Below are positions 1 through 11,199 of a DNA stretch of 64,000 nt, piece by piece. The notes under the pieces were generated by a model. The model searched no databases, was not told the DNA's origin, and was given only the letters and a program-made list of their open reading frames with translations. Both the position numbers and the translations under genes were made by a program. The first letter of the stretch is position 1. Every line of letters starts with the position of its first letter. The stretch is from Apis mellifera (taxonomy: Eukaryota; Arthropoda; Insecta; Hymenoptera; Apidae): positions 4,942,001 through 5,006,000 of the forward strand of contig NC_037641.1 in the NCBI RefSeq assembly GCF_003254395.2, read 5' to 3'.

Positions 1-3000
1 CGATTCGAATCACGTATGCTTCCTCTGGGAATATTTGTTCTATGCTTCTTGAAAATTGGGCAAACGTTCATTAGACACGATTAATAATTAGAAGTTTAAT
101 TTATCTTTCAACGAGATGAACGAATATTTAGAGCAGGAGATTCAAATAATGTTCCTGGATTTTTTAAGTTTATCCTTCGTTCAGAATAAACTTAAAAAAC
201 GAGCAATGATAAAGTTTATCCACGATTGTTCGAATTGAAAAGGGGGCGCGATAAATCTGTTGGGCGATTTTAAGAAGAATGTTTGGAAAATTGGATGGCA
301 GAAGAATCAAGGAGGAACGAGACAGATTTATGAAAGAGCGAAGGTATCTTCTGGTAGAAGTCACGTTCGTCTCGAGTCACGTCTTAGTTTTGCTTAATCA
401 CGAATTTTAATGGACGCGTTTTAACTATTTTAGTTACAGGCGCGTAATAAATAAGAGGAAACACATAACTCGAAAGATAAATCTGCCACGTTGTTTCAAC
501 ATTTTGCAAGATGTATCATTCAACGCGAACGATAAATCATAAGCAAAATGATTCTCCTTGATCCTTTTTTAACTATCGAAAAATCGTATCTTTTATAACC
601 AAGAATTTTCTTTATAATTTTACACGACATTCTTTTCTACGCAATCTAACTTAACCTTTTAATTGCTCGTTCAAATAATTAACTGCAATTCGATTGAAAA
701 ACGTTTCACAATTGCCAAAAACTTTTTGCCTCTCCTTTCAAATTGCAAAATTGTGCAGAAGAAAATATACTGATTCGAAACAAAAAAAAGAAGAAGAAAG
801 AAATATAATTCAGAATTAGAACACTAAACTATTGCAATACTATTAAATTAAATTCCCTCACTTGAAAAACAAACTCCCAAACGATATAATAATTTCTAAC
901 ATTCTTCTAAAAATCTATAAACACCTCATGGTAAATCTCGTGATCACGTTGCGTCACGCATTGAAATATAGAGGCGGACGGGTTGTGCAACGCGTTGCGA
1001 GACGAGTTGCCAGAGACCAGAGGGGCATCGTGGACGGTGAGAAATCGCGTTGTGAAGATGTCGAAAGGGAAGAGACAGAGAGAGAGGATCGAAATGGGAA
1101 AGGACGAAAAGGCGTGGAGAAAAAGTGCGATCGGTTTCGATGGCAGAATTACAAAAAACCATGCCAGAGTTGGCCCAAGGGGGGAAAAATTGGAGCCAAG
1201 ATTGGAGAAACAATAATCCCGAGCCCCACATTCGAGAAGAGAATAGAATTGGAAGGAAGAAGCTTGCGGATTCTTTAATTATTATTTCAGGATGAACGAA
1301 ATGATGAAAATTTTTAAACTTTACAAGCTACTCGAAATAGAATCTCCATAAAGGAGACCTACAATAGAGCAGAGCGTTTTGAAAAAGTTGCCAAGAGTTC
1401 GAGCATGAATAAAAATTGTTCAAACTTCTTCTATTAAAAAAAAAAAAAAAAATAAGATAAAATAAAATCAGGGGAGCAGGATTCTATAAATATACAGACC
1501 GATTAACTTTTGCAAAGTTATCCTTCCAATTCTTGAAACTGTAACCAAACTTTTCCATACGCTTTAAATATCGTCTCACTGAAACTTGTACAAATTGAAA
1601 TAAAATAACAATCCTATCCCACCTCTAAAAATATCCAGAATCGAAGCTGAAGAAAAAGAGAGTGCTAACGATTATTTCAAACGAACGAAAATATTTCCCT
1701 TCCCCCTTAAAATTCTCAATTCTTCTTAATTCACTCTTCTCTTCGATCTCCATCGAGTCCACACCCGGGGATTGATTTCAATCACGCATTTCGCGAGCAC
1801 ACAGAGGCGGGAAAGAAGCGGGTTAAGGGTCGCTTGCTTCCGCTCGAGAGGACTGGAAAAAAAAAAAGAAAGAAAATAAAAAAGAAAAAAGAAAGAAAAA
1901 CCGCTCGAATTGGTCTCTAATTGGAGATCCCGAAGCGTTAAGGAGGACAGGAGGGCGGAAGGAGGACACGAGTCATTAACGGTTCACGAAATAACTCCCC
2001 CCTCCCCCCACACGATATCTCAGACTCGGTGCAATAACGATACCAAGTGCACTCGGAAGCTTGTGCTTGCATCTGCAGATAGGAGGAGGTTCTTAATGGT
2101 TCAAGAAAGAATCCCTCCCCCTCGACGGGGGAATTAGAGCTTGTCGTATAATCGGCCCCCTCTCTCGTCCAGCCAACATCGATATCTCCACGACCGCGAT
2201 TTCGTTAATTTCGAGAAGCACATGCATGCATATCGACAAGGTTTTTGTTTTCTTAACACGAATAAAATAATATATCGTCAAGGATTGTTTTGTTTCGGTG
2301 AACGAGCTTGCAAGAAATACGTTTCTTAATAAGAATCAACGGAACAAGAATTTTGAAGAGAAACGTGTGAAGTTCTTGAATCCCATCGTTATCAATAATA
2401 AGAATAATAAGAAAGAAATAAGGAAAAGAAGAAGGAAGAGGGAAAGAATCGATTGGAAAGAAACGCATGGAATTAATTTTTCGTGGAAAAGGAAGGTGAC
2501 GAAGCGGACGAACAAGCGTTACAATGTTGTTGCTCTACGAGAGTACGAAAATCGAATTATTACGCATTAAGTGGTCGCGAGATTCGATTAATAATTCGAC
2601 GAAAATAACCCGTCCAACTTTCACCTCCCACCGGAATTTTCCGAATAATTCGACCCTTCGTTTTCCGACCAAACAATCCCATCTTGGCCCACGCTAATCG
2701 ATGTTCAAACAACCGCGTTAAGATACGAAAAGATATCGAAATTTCACTACTCTTATTCCAAAACGTAAAACGAATTTTTCGAATCCGAATTGAATATTTT
2801 CGACCGAGTGCTTTGTTATATTTCCTCTTCACGCTTCGCAAAATATATTACGCGCAAATAACACGAGAGAACTGTTTATGATCGGGAGATAAGCTCGACG
2901 GTTGGCACGAAATTTTTATTTCCGAATTTGAAAAATAAAAATTCTCGCCAAATACTCTCTCTTCACTTTGTAAAAACATACAAAAATATCGCGTACGCGC

Positions 3001-6000
3001 GAAAGAAAAAGTTAAAAAAATTTCCTTTATGCGAAACACTAAACACGTGATATCAACTCGATGACGCATTTAACACTTATCGAAGTTTTCCGAACTTTTT
3101 CTCCCTTCTTCCTTTTACGCGTTAACAAGAATAAAGATTTAACGTATTTTACTCGATCGAGGAACGCGTGATCGAAGATTGATCGGAAAAAGCACCCACG
3201 AAATATCGGGAATCGTGTAACTACGCAGCAAATAATTCTCGTCGCACGGAAATACACACGCGTCTTAACACTACGACGACCGAGAGTACAATAACACCTC
3301 GCGCCACGATTATCGAGTAATATATTCGGGAGGGGGAAATATTTTCGACGTCGACTCGAAACGAAGGGAAGGACGTGTAACAAGAAATATTTTCATTCTC
3401 GAGCGATCATCGACAGAGATAAATATACGAAATTGTAAACATTGCGCGTATCGAGGAGGAGAGGTTCTCGTGTTTACGCTTTTACGTCTCATTGAAATAT
3501 TATTTAAATCGACGACCAATTGTAATTTCGTTAACAATAATTAATTATCCGTTTCTTTGACCGAAAAAGAATTAAAAAGGATAAAAAAAAAATAAAAATT
3601 CGTTCGACGGATTACAATTTTACAGTGGAACGTACGGCTTCCGGATGCGGAGGAGGAAGACGAAGGAAGTCTTAGAAAGGAGTAGAAGAATCTCTCTCTT
3701 TCTCTGTGGCGAATACAAATTTCTCTTCTTATCGAGATGTATATATGTGTGTGTATATGTGAGGCAACGTCCCACGAGAATTCAAAGAGAATATCGAAAC
3801 GCGAATTCGGTGGACGGGCCTCGAAAAAGCTTTATCGTTCCTTTTTCCACGTCGTTTCGGGATAACACGAGATTTCTCGATACGTAAACCATTGGATTTC
3901 TCAAAGACACCCATGGAAATCGAACATCTTCTTCCTTTTTGGATCTGATTTCCAGCAACTATTTTTCCTTTGCTTGGGTTTTATTATTTTATATCTATCG
4001 TTTTATGCCACTGTGATTCCAATCACAGATTCTTTTCGTTCCTCCCCGTTGATTCGAATGCCTTTGGTTTTTCTTTTGCATTTTGGAAATATTTCTTTTT
4101 GTGATTTCTTTCTTGCTACGAATCTTATTCTCCTGAGAAATTAATATTAAAAAGAAAACGCGTGACAATTTGACAATTAATAAGAGATAATTGTTGGTAA
4201 TTTGAAACTTGATAGTTTCTGCTTTCAACCACAATCTGTTTCCAATTGGCTAATCGGCTGTGCGGTAATTCCACTTTGTCCCCATCAAAATTTCCTACAA
4301 ATTTATTAAAGTACCTTGGAAAACTTTAATTAGTTACTCGAATAATAATCTAAAATGATAAATAAAATGTTAAGTTTCAATTCGAGAAAACAACTTTTCA
4401 CTACAGTCTCCAAAATAATTTTCATATTTATTTTTTCCACAATATATTCTTCCTTGTTTGGACAATGATCAAATTATTCTTGAATCAATCAACGATCGAC
4501 CAATTTCTAATTCAGATTTCAACGAAAACTAATATCTCGACAATGCGTCCCGGCACAGGAATGATCCCACATTCGCTTCATTCCCCGTTTCATAAAGCGT
4601 AGCTTTTCAAGTTTGATATAATTTAAGCGGGTTTTCTGGAAATTTAATATCGCCCGATATTGGAGAGGCGGCACAGGAAGAGATAATTATGGCGAAAATG
4701 GGGCGGCACGAGCATCTCCTGGAGCAGATTCACGCGCGAAATGAGATTTCGACCTTAAAACTGGCCCACGTGGCTTCTGTATCGCGTGTTCCGCACGGCT
4801 CCACCCACCCACATCGCTCGCACGTGGTGCTAAGAACCTCGTAACGTAAATTATCTCCCGTTTAGATCTTCATCTTTAGGGAGAAAGAGAGAGAGAGAGA
4901 GAGTTTCTTCCATCTAAGGATAATTCTACAACTTTCTATTTTCTTTAAATCATTCGTTAAATATTTGCCAATAGAAAAGACACGATGTAATTTAATTTTC
5001 TCATATTAATCCTTATGTTGCGTCCACTGCAACATTGTTGAAAAAAAGAATTAAAAATATGTTCTTTTTTTCGTGTAACAAAAATTAAAGATTACGAAAC
5101 AATTTAGGTATCGAATAAAAATAGACTACAAAATTTCATGTTAATAAATAAGCAACGGATTTAAAAAGAGAATAATAAAGATAAAAATCGGAAACTCTGC
5201 CAAACTCTTCTCCTTTTCCCTCCATCGCACGTTTTACCGCACCTTTTATTATCCCATTCGGTGGAAATTCTTTATTCGTAGCTCGACCTCCTCGTAAAGT
5301 TGTCCAGAAGATGGCACGTGAATTTGTGTGCGGTTTCGTAGTGAAATTTCGATCAAAGTGTGTTGGGTCTGGGCGCGGGAAAATGGAAAATGGGCCACGC
5401 TGATGAGGCGATATTCTCTTTTTCTCTCTCGTTCTCGAGAGCAAGAATCGTTCGAGATGGATAACGACGTTCCTTTTTTAATTGGAACGTTAGTTTCGTT
5501 GTTGTGCGTAGCAAAGTTTTGATGCTTCGATATTCTGCGTATAAAAAGGATATTCGAAATTTTGATTACTACGTTAATATCACAGAATTATGAATAGGTG
5601 AAATAATTAATTATGAATCGTGTATTTAAAATATATGATGTATTGGATGATTGAAAGTTGAAGTGCAGCAATATAATTGGATGTACGTGATTATACGTGT
5701 ATCTAAACAGAAACTAAAAGGTTATAATTTTGATGAAGGCACACTTTTGATTTAATCTAATTAATTTTACGATTATTAAAAATAAATGCGCAGTGAAGAA
5801 ATGTAGTTGGCGAAGATAATTCACGAATTTTAATTTCAACGGATAAACGTCTCAGACGAATTATTAAAAATAATGCATATTCCGAAAAATATAAAGTTTT
5901 CGTCTAATAAAAATTTCGTACAACGAAGAATAAAAAAAAAAAAGAGAGAATACAACATTTGTCACATCTGTTGAATTTATAAAAGTTTAAATATTTTATT

Positions 6001-7730
6001 CCTTTGGCCAAAAACCGATTTATAAATGGAAAGGGTTGAAAGTATGTACACGTTGGCCGAATTTTTTTCTTTTTCAATGAAAAAAAAAAAAAGAAAAACA
6101 CACGCAGAGTTGGATTTCATTGTCGGGTGACGAGTAACACGTTAACCAAACTGACCTGGTATCCCTATTACACTTGCACGTAGCACAGCCTCGTTGAAGT
6201 TGATTGATATTGCACACGGTTTATGCAAATTCCCTTAAAACGAGGTTCACATGTTCAAGGTTGAATCGCAAAATGGGATCGCGGGGATCCGATCGAGATA
6301 AATCCCGAGGTTGAATTCGTTACGAAATATGACCTGTTGTCGAGTTATATTTGTGCGTCCGTGTTTTCGCCATTGGGAACATAAAAATTATACATTTTTC
6401 ATTTTTTTTTCTTTTTCGACAACGATCCTTGTCCAATACAATTTTGGATTCAATTGTTTCGATATTTCAACGATACGAGATATATAAATATCGCGTTAAA
6501 TCGATCAACGACACGTGTAGCGTACGGTTTTTAAAATTGATTTTTGAGATAAGATTCTTCGTTATTATTATTATATTTCGGTCTCATTTTTCTAGAATCT
6601 TTCACAGATGGAATTTTGTTTTGTTGCTTCCAAAAAACGATCCACTTTCGCACGAAAATGAATATTTTCTTCTCGAAGAATCCAAGACGAAGGAAAATAA
6701 TTTCGGCTATCGTTGAAAAATCTTACATTGCAACGGAAAATAATTTCAGTTTATCTTTCTTTCCCTCCCCTGCAATGGCGACTAAGTCGAGTCGAGATTG
6801 TCAACAATCCTCGAAAGATATATAGAGCGCAGATCGATTTTCACGGGGATATTTCGTGTCGAAGCCGTTCTCGATCGATGGAAAGAGAGAGAGAAAGAGA
6901 CGACAAAGGATAGAGCCCCTCCTCTCCTCGACCGAGTTTATTCAACGTCACTTCCACGAGCTCTCCCTCTCCAACGCTCGCGGAGATTCACCGTCTTCCA
7001 AAACGTTTAATTTGACGTTTTCAGCTTTTCAAAACGGCTTTTAAACCAAGAATTTCCGCAAAGGAGGTAACGTTAACTCTGCTTAAAACGCAGTAATCTG
7101 ATGATGAATCCGTGTAGAGAGGGGAGACGATCTACAATCGCGAAAATAAAAAGGAAATTTCTTATTTCTTTATTTTCTTGAAAGACACTCTTCTCGATCC
7201 TCAAGATCCACTTGATACTTTGAATATTTAATTAAACTTCTATCACGTGGAAATAATAATTTATATCGACGAAGAGGAAATTTCATCAAAACGATTATTT
7301 TCGTTTATCGATAATTTGTTTCGAATCAATTGGATTCAATCGATTGATCGAAAAGGAAAACATTTCAAGGGGTTCAAATTCTACAAGTACAAATTTAATA
7401 TCATTATCCAGAACGAACGATCCAATTAATAATAAATAATAACAAGCAATTGGCCGAATTATATATTTCCAACGCACCGTTTCCATAAATTGATCAGGAA
7501 GCAGTGGTTAATCACGAGCAATATAGAAAGTCAGCCCGGTCGAGGAAAGGTAATAACTACCCCTTTCGTGGTGGTGGGAGGGGGCGATGCGAAGGACAGA
7601 ATCGAATCGATCCGAGTTATTGTGCTCTGCGGCGTGTATTGTGGGTGGAGAACAATCGCGGACAAACCGTGAAGACGACCGTGATGGAACTAATTGACGC
7701 GCGTAATTGAGGATTCGCCGCGGGGGTGGC

Positions 7731-7753
7731 GAGGAGGAGGAGGAGGAGGAGGA
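7731..7753. repeat. (GGA)n trinucleotide repeat
   Basis: Perfect GAG/GGA repeat, about 7-8 units, in a purine-rich GC island. Open frames over it are repeat artefacts. Confidence 0.9.
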
Positions 7754-8727
7754 TGTGTTGTCAGGGTCGAGGGTTGCTTTCGTTTCGTTCGTGAGGAAAA
7801 AGAAGAGGAAGAAAAGAGACACCATTGTTTGGAATCGTTGAACGCGAGGAATCGAAAATTTAAACGGGTGGAAAGAACGAACGATGGCGCGAAGATGCAA
7901 AGTAGGCTATTGGATCGAGGTTTGATATCTTATTTAAATGTGGCTACGAAGTTGAATTAGGGTCGTCGGTAATCTTGTTAAGAGGCTAATTGGTTTAAAA
8001 ATTAGTCCTTCTATTCGATATTGTTAAATTTTCCTTTTCAACTTGACGGAATCGTCGTTTCTTCTTTTGTGAATCGAAGAATTAGCCTAAAAAAATATTC
8101 AAAAATCAGAGAAAAGGGACACGATGTATTTACTCGTGTCTCTAATCGTGATCGTAATTTACTCGAGAGAAATGATAACTCTTCTTTAATCCACGTTTCT
8201 TTCTTCAAAGGATTAATCCATCATTATCCAGGAAAGGTTGAAGGAAGAATACGTTTTCTTGCGGGTGGTGGTTTTGCTCGAGTTTCCAACGAATGCGTTT
8301 TGCCAAGGTTTTCGACGAAGAGAGGGCAGAAAGTAGAAATCTAAAGTGAAAAAAAGCGGACTGGCGGACTCTCCGGAGGAGGAAAACGGAAGGAACGGGA
8401 GACTCGGCTGACTTGGGAAGGAAAAGGGGAAAAAGAGAAAGAGAGGAGAAATTACAAAAGAAAACGGGTTCAGAAGGCGGGGAATGAAGTTTTCGAGAAA
8501 AAGCTGAGGGCAAAGTGAGTGGAGAGGAGAGTCGAGATCAAGGGAAGAGAAGGAGGGATACAAAGAGAGTGAAAAGGAAGTTGTAAGAATAAAAGGCAGG
8601 AAAAACTGGATGAAAAGCAAGGTGTTGAAGGATTATGCTTTCTTTTTTCTTTTTTTAACTAAGCGGAAAACTAATAGGTCATGGCAAAATGGAACTAATT
8701 AGCGCCGTATACTTTTAGTCAAAGGAA

Positions 8728-8730
<3 letters not shown>

Positions 8731-8770
<40 letters not shown>
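8731..8770. repeat. (TA)20 microsatellite
   Basis: Perfect TA dinucleotide run of 40 bases in non-coding DNA. Confidence 0.97.
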
Positions 8771-8772
<2 letters not shown>

Positions 8773-9677
8773 AGAAAGAAGAGGGGGAGAGGAAAAAAAT
8801 ACACACCTAGATTCATCAGTTTTTCTTCTGAAAATTCCAACTTCATTACCTGGAATATTTCTCTTTTCCTTGGATTATTTATTTCTTTGCCAACTTTGTT
8901 TCTTGTTTATCATGAATTTTTAACAGCCGGAACGGAAGGTTTTCCACTTTCGAGTCGGGAATAAAAAGTTGTTAAATAGGTAATTATATCCAGAAAACTT
9001 TGATAAAAATTATATCTCCGCGTTCGAGATTCTTCTGAAAAAATAAATCTCTGAAATGGGGAAAAAATATTAATCGATCCTTCGCGTATTCCAGTATTTC
9101 AAATTCCAAAGATACGTCGACTTCTTCGACTGATATTTCAAGATTATAACAGATCCACACATTAAATATCTATAGAAATTCCATTCTACTATCTCGACAA
9201 TTGGAATCGAATCAGAAAGAAGAAGAAGAAAACAAAGAAAAGAAAAATAGACTAGCCTTAACTTTAATACACGCGATCAAGATCGATCTACGTATCTTTA
9301 TCGAATCAAACGGAACGAATCGTTCGACCAAATTTCATTCTTTCCACGCACACACACACATACACGCGTACATAACGTCGATACCATGTCGTGTAAACGC
9401 ACACGTTCCTTTCTGTACCACGTGCAACTGTGTCAAGTGCCTTTCACGTTTTTTCCCTTCTGACGTGTCGCGACATAATGCGAGCCTTTCCTCGATTCTT
9501 GGCAACCCTCTTCAAAATCCTTTTTCCCCCACCTCCTCCTTTTATTTTTTTCGCGAATATAAATTCGATCGATAGATAGAGTTTTCGTTTTCCTATTTTT
9601 TTTTTCTATAAAGAGTAAATTGAATTTACGTGTCGCGGCGAATAAAAGGTTGGCGAGAAAGAGCGAGGATCACTCAC

Positions 9678-9881
9678 CGGTGACTGGAGCTTCGATATCG
9701 ATCATAGTCTTCTCGGAGCGGAGGAGGGCGGCTCCATCGGTGACTATGCGAAGAGCCGCCGCCTCGTCGATCCTACCTTCGAGGATAAAGTGTTGCTTGA
9801 GGACTTCCGGCCGCGGCCGGTCCGTCCGCGGGTCGAACACCTCGGCCACTGTAAGTTTGTGCGACGGCGGAAAGAGCACAT
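9678..9881 (-). CDS. CanA: Calcineurin A (PP2B catalytic subunit), one internal coding exon
   Basis: This 204-base exon encodes the segment just before the metallophosphatase core of the Ca2+/calmodulin-dependent Ser/Thr phosphatase. Recognisable family words in order are LFPPSHKLT, EVLKQHFILEGRI, ALRIVTDGA, LLRSEKTMIDIEAPVT; the last run leads in all family members into the metal-binding CGDIHGQ block, which would start the next exon. The acceptor (TTGTTCACAG) precedes base 9881 and the donor GTGAGT follows base 9678. The exon starts and ends in phase 1: it opens with the last two bases of a split codon, and its last base G begins the Val codon that follows APVT. The phase-1 entry just before the FPPSH motif agrees with what I recall of the vertebrate gene structure. 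The KTMIDIEAPVT wording is closer to fly than to vertebrate paralogues. The remaining catalytic, calcineurin-B-binding, calmodulin-binding and autoinhibitory exons are not between 1 and 9677, so they lie outside the window. The paralogue is not determined. Confidence 0.95.
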
Positions 9882-11199
9882 CTGTGAACAATGAATAATA
9901 ACAATAAATAATAATTGTTCCAAGAATTGTTCGTTAAAGATGATTTGCATTTTTGTGTAATTAAGTATGGAAGAGGATTTGTTTTTATGGTTATAGATTA
10001 GATTATTGATTATTGCCATCAATTTTCCTCCAAAGATCCTTAAAGAAAAGAAAAGAACACATCCGTAAATTCCGTATCTCGAGATCAGCGACGAAGTCAC
10101 GTTTCATATCATCGAAGGATCCGTTTCAGAAATTATTCTAACTTTATCGCAACCATGCAATTTCCGGGAAAAAGCTTCAATCATCTTTCTAACACGAAAG
10201 TTTGGAACCAGTAAAGAATTTCAAATTAAAAAAAAGTTATTTATTAATCCAAACTTAAAACCTACGAAGAAATATTACTGAAACAAAAAATGATTACAAG
10301 ATAAAAATCATTTAATAATTTTTTAATTGTTTCCCAAAAACAGTTATCCATAAATATATTCCACAATTACTTTCTAAAGTAATCGTCAATAAAGATTATT
10401 TCCCGACTTTTATTAGAGACTATGCACGTAAATTACCAGCCTAAAATCAACTATGATTCGATCTTGTATGTTATACTTTCTGCTCACCGCGTGTTCCTCG
10501 CCTGCGATAATTAACTATTGATAAATATTGATCGTGGCGCCATCGTAAGCGGCAATGTAATCAAGAACGATCACCGCTGTTATCTTTTCCAATTAATGCT
10601 ACGCATACATTTCGTTCGCGGCCTCTCTTTCTTCGGGGATGATTTATAGCCCGGTTGCCCTTATCGTCGCCCGTTATAAATTGCCGTTTTGTCGGTTTCA
10701 AAGGGGGAAGACAAACCATCGGTGGCACATTGTAATCCCGCTTTTCCATCGATACCATCGCCGCGTTTTCAACCGCGTACAGATAAATCGACGCCGTCCT
10801 TCACCCCTTTTACGGGAATTTTTACGACGAGATATTCGAAAAGTTTTTTTCCATACGAATATTTGAAGTGTACTTTCTTTTTTCTCGACGAAGATAGAGT
10901 TATTTAAATTTACGAAAAAATTTGTCCACAGATCCAAAGTTGGACTGTGTTTCTCGAGACATCGAGACTGTTCCATACGTGGAGGAATTTATAATAGATA
11001 TTCAAACTTTAATAGAGATTCTTCCTTCAACTATTACATATATAAATTTGTACAGCATCGAAATTCCACAGATCTGTGAAATCAAACAAGAGAAGACTTG
11101 ACTTAAAAAATTCGTATTCCAGTAACCAACAAAGCGATAAGATTTCGAGAAGAACAGCGGTGGTTGGAAAATGATTCATCTCCTCGATAAACAAATTAC
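9882..11199 (-). other. Inferred 1.3-kb intron between the acidic exon and the calcineurin exon
   Basis: It begins GTAATT at 11199 and ends TTCACAG at 9882. It is AT-rich with many stops in all frames, apart from a GC-richer patch at about 10590-10810. No coding segment with good splice borders was seen in it. The join is inferred; the two flanking exons could instead belong to different transcripts. Confidence 0.5.

Larger units (their letters stand above)
1..9677. other. Non-coding block, presumed calcineurin A intron
   Basis: It lies downstream of the calcineurin exon on the minus strand. No later catalytic exon was found here, so the intron would exceed 9.6 kb. It holds AT-rich DNA with GC-richer islands at about 960-1240, 1740-2190, 4540-4870, 5200-5420 and 6110-6310 (the last with an ATGCAAAT octamer), a purine-biased stretch (about 8340-8640) and microsatellites. 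Open frames here are short or low complexity. Confidence 0.5.

Noticed and set aside
862..1278. 138-codon plus-strand frame
   Set aside because: Charged low-complexity reading of a purine-rich island; overlapping frames on both strands are equally open.
7508..7900. 130-codon minus-strand frame with a hydrophobic, signal-like stretch and poly-Ser
   Set aside because: Both features are translations of purine simple repeats (GGA and GAA runs); the rest is not protein-like.
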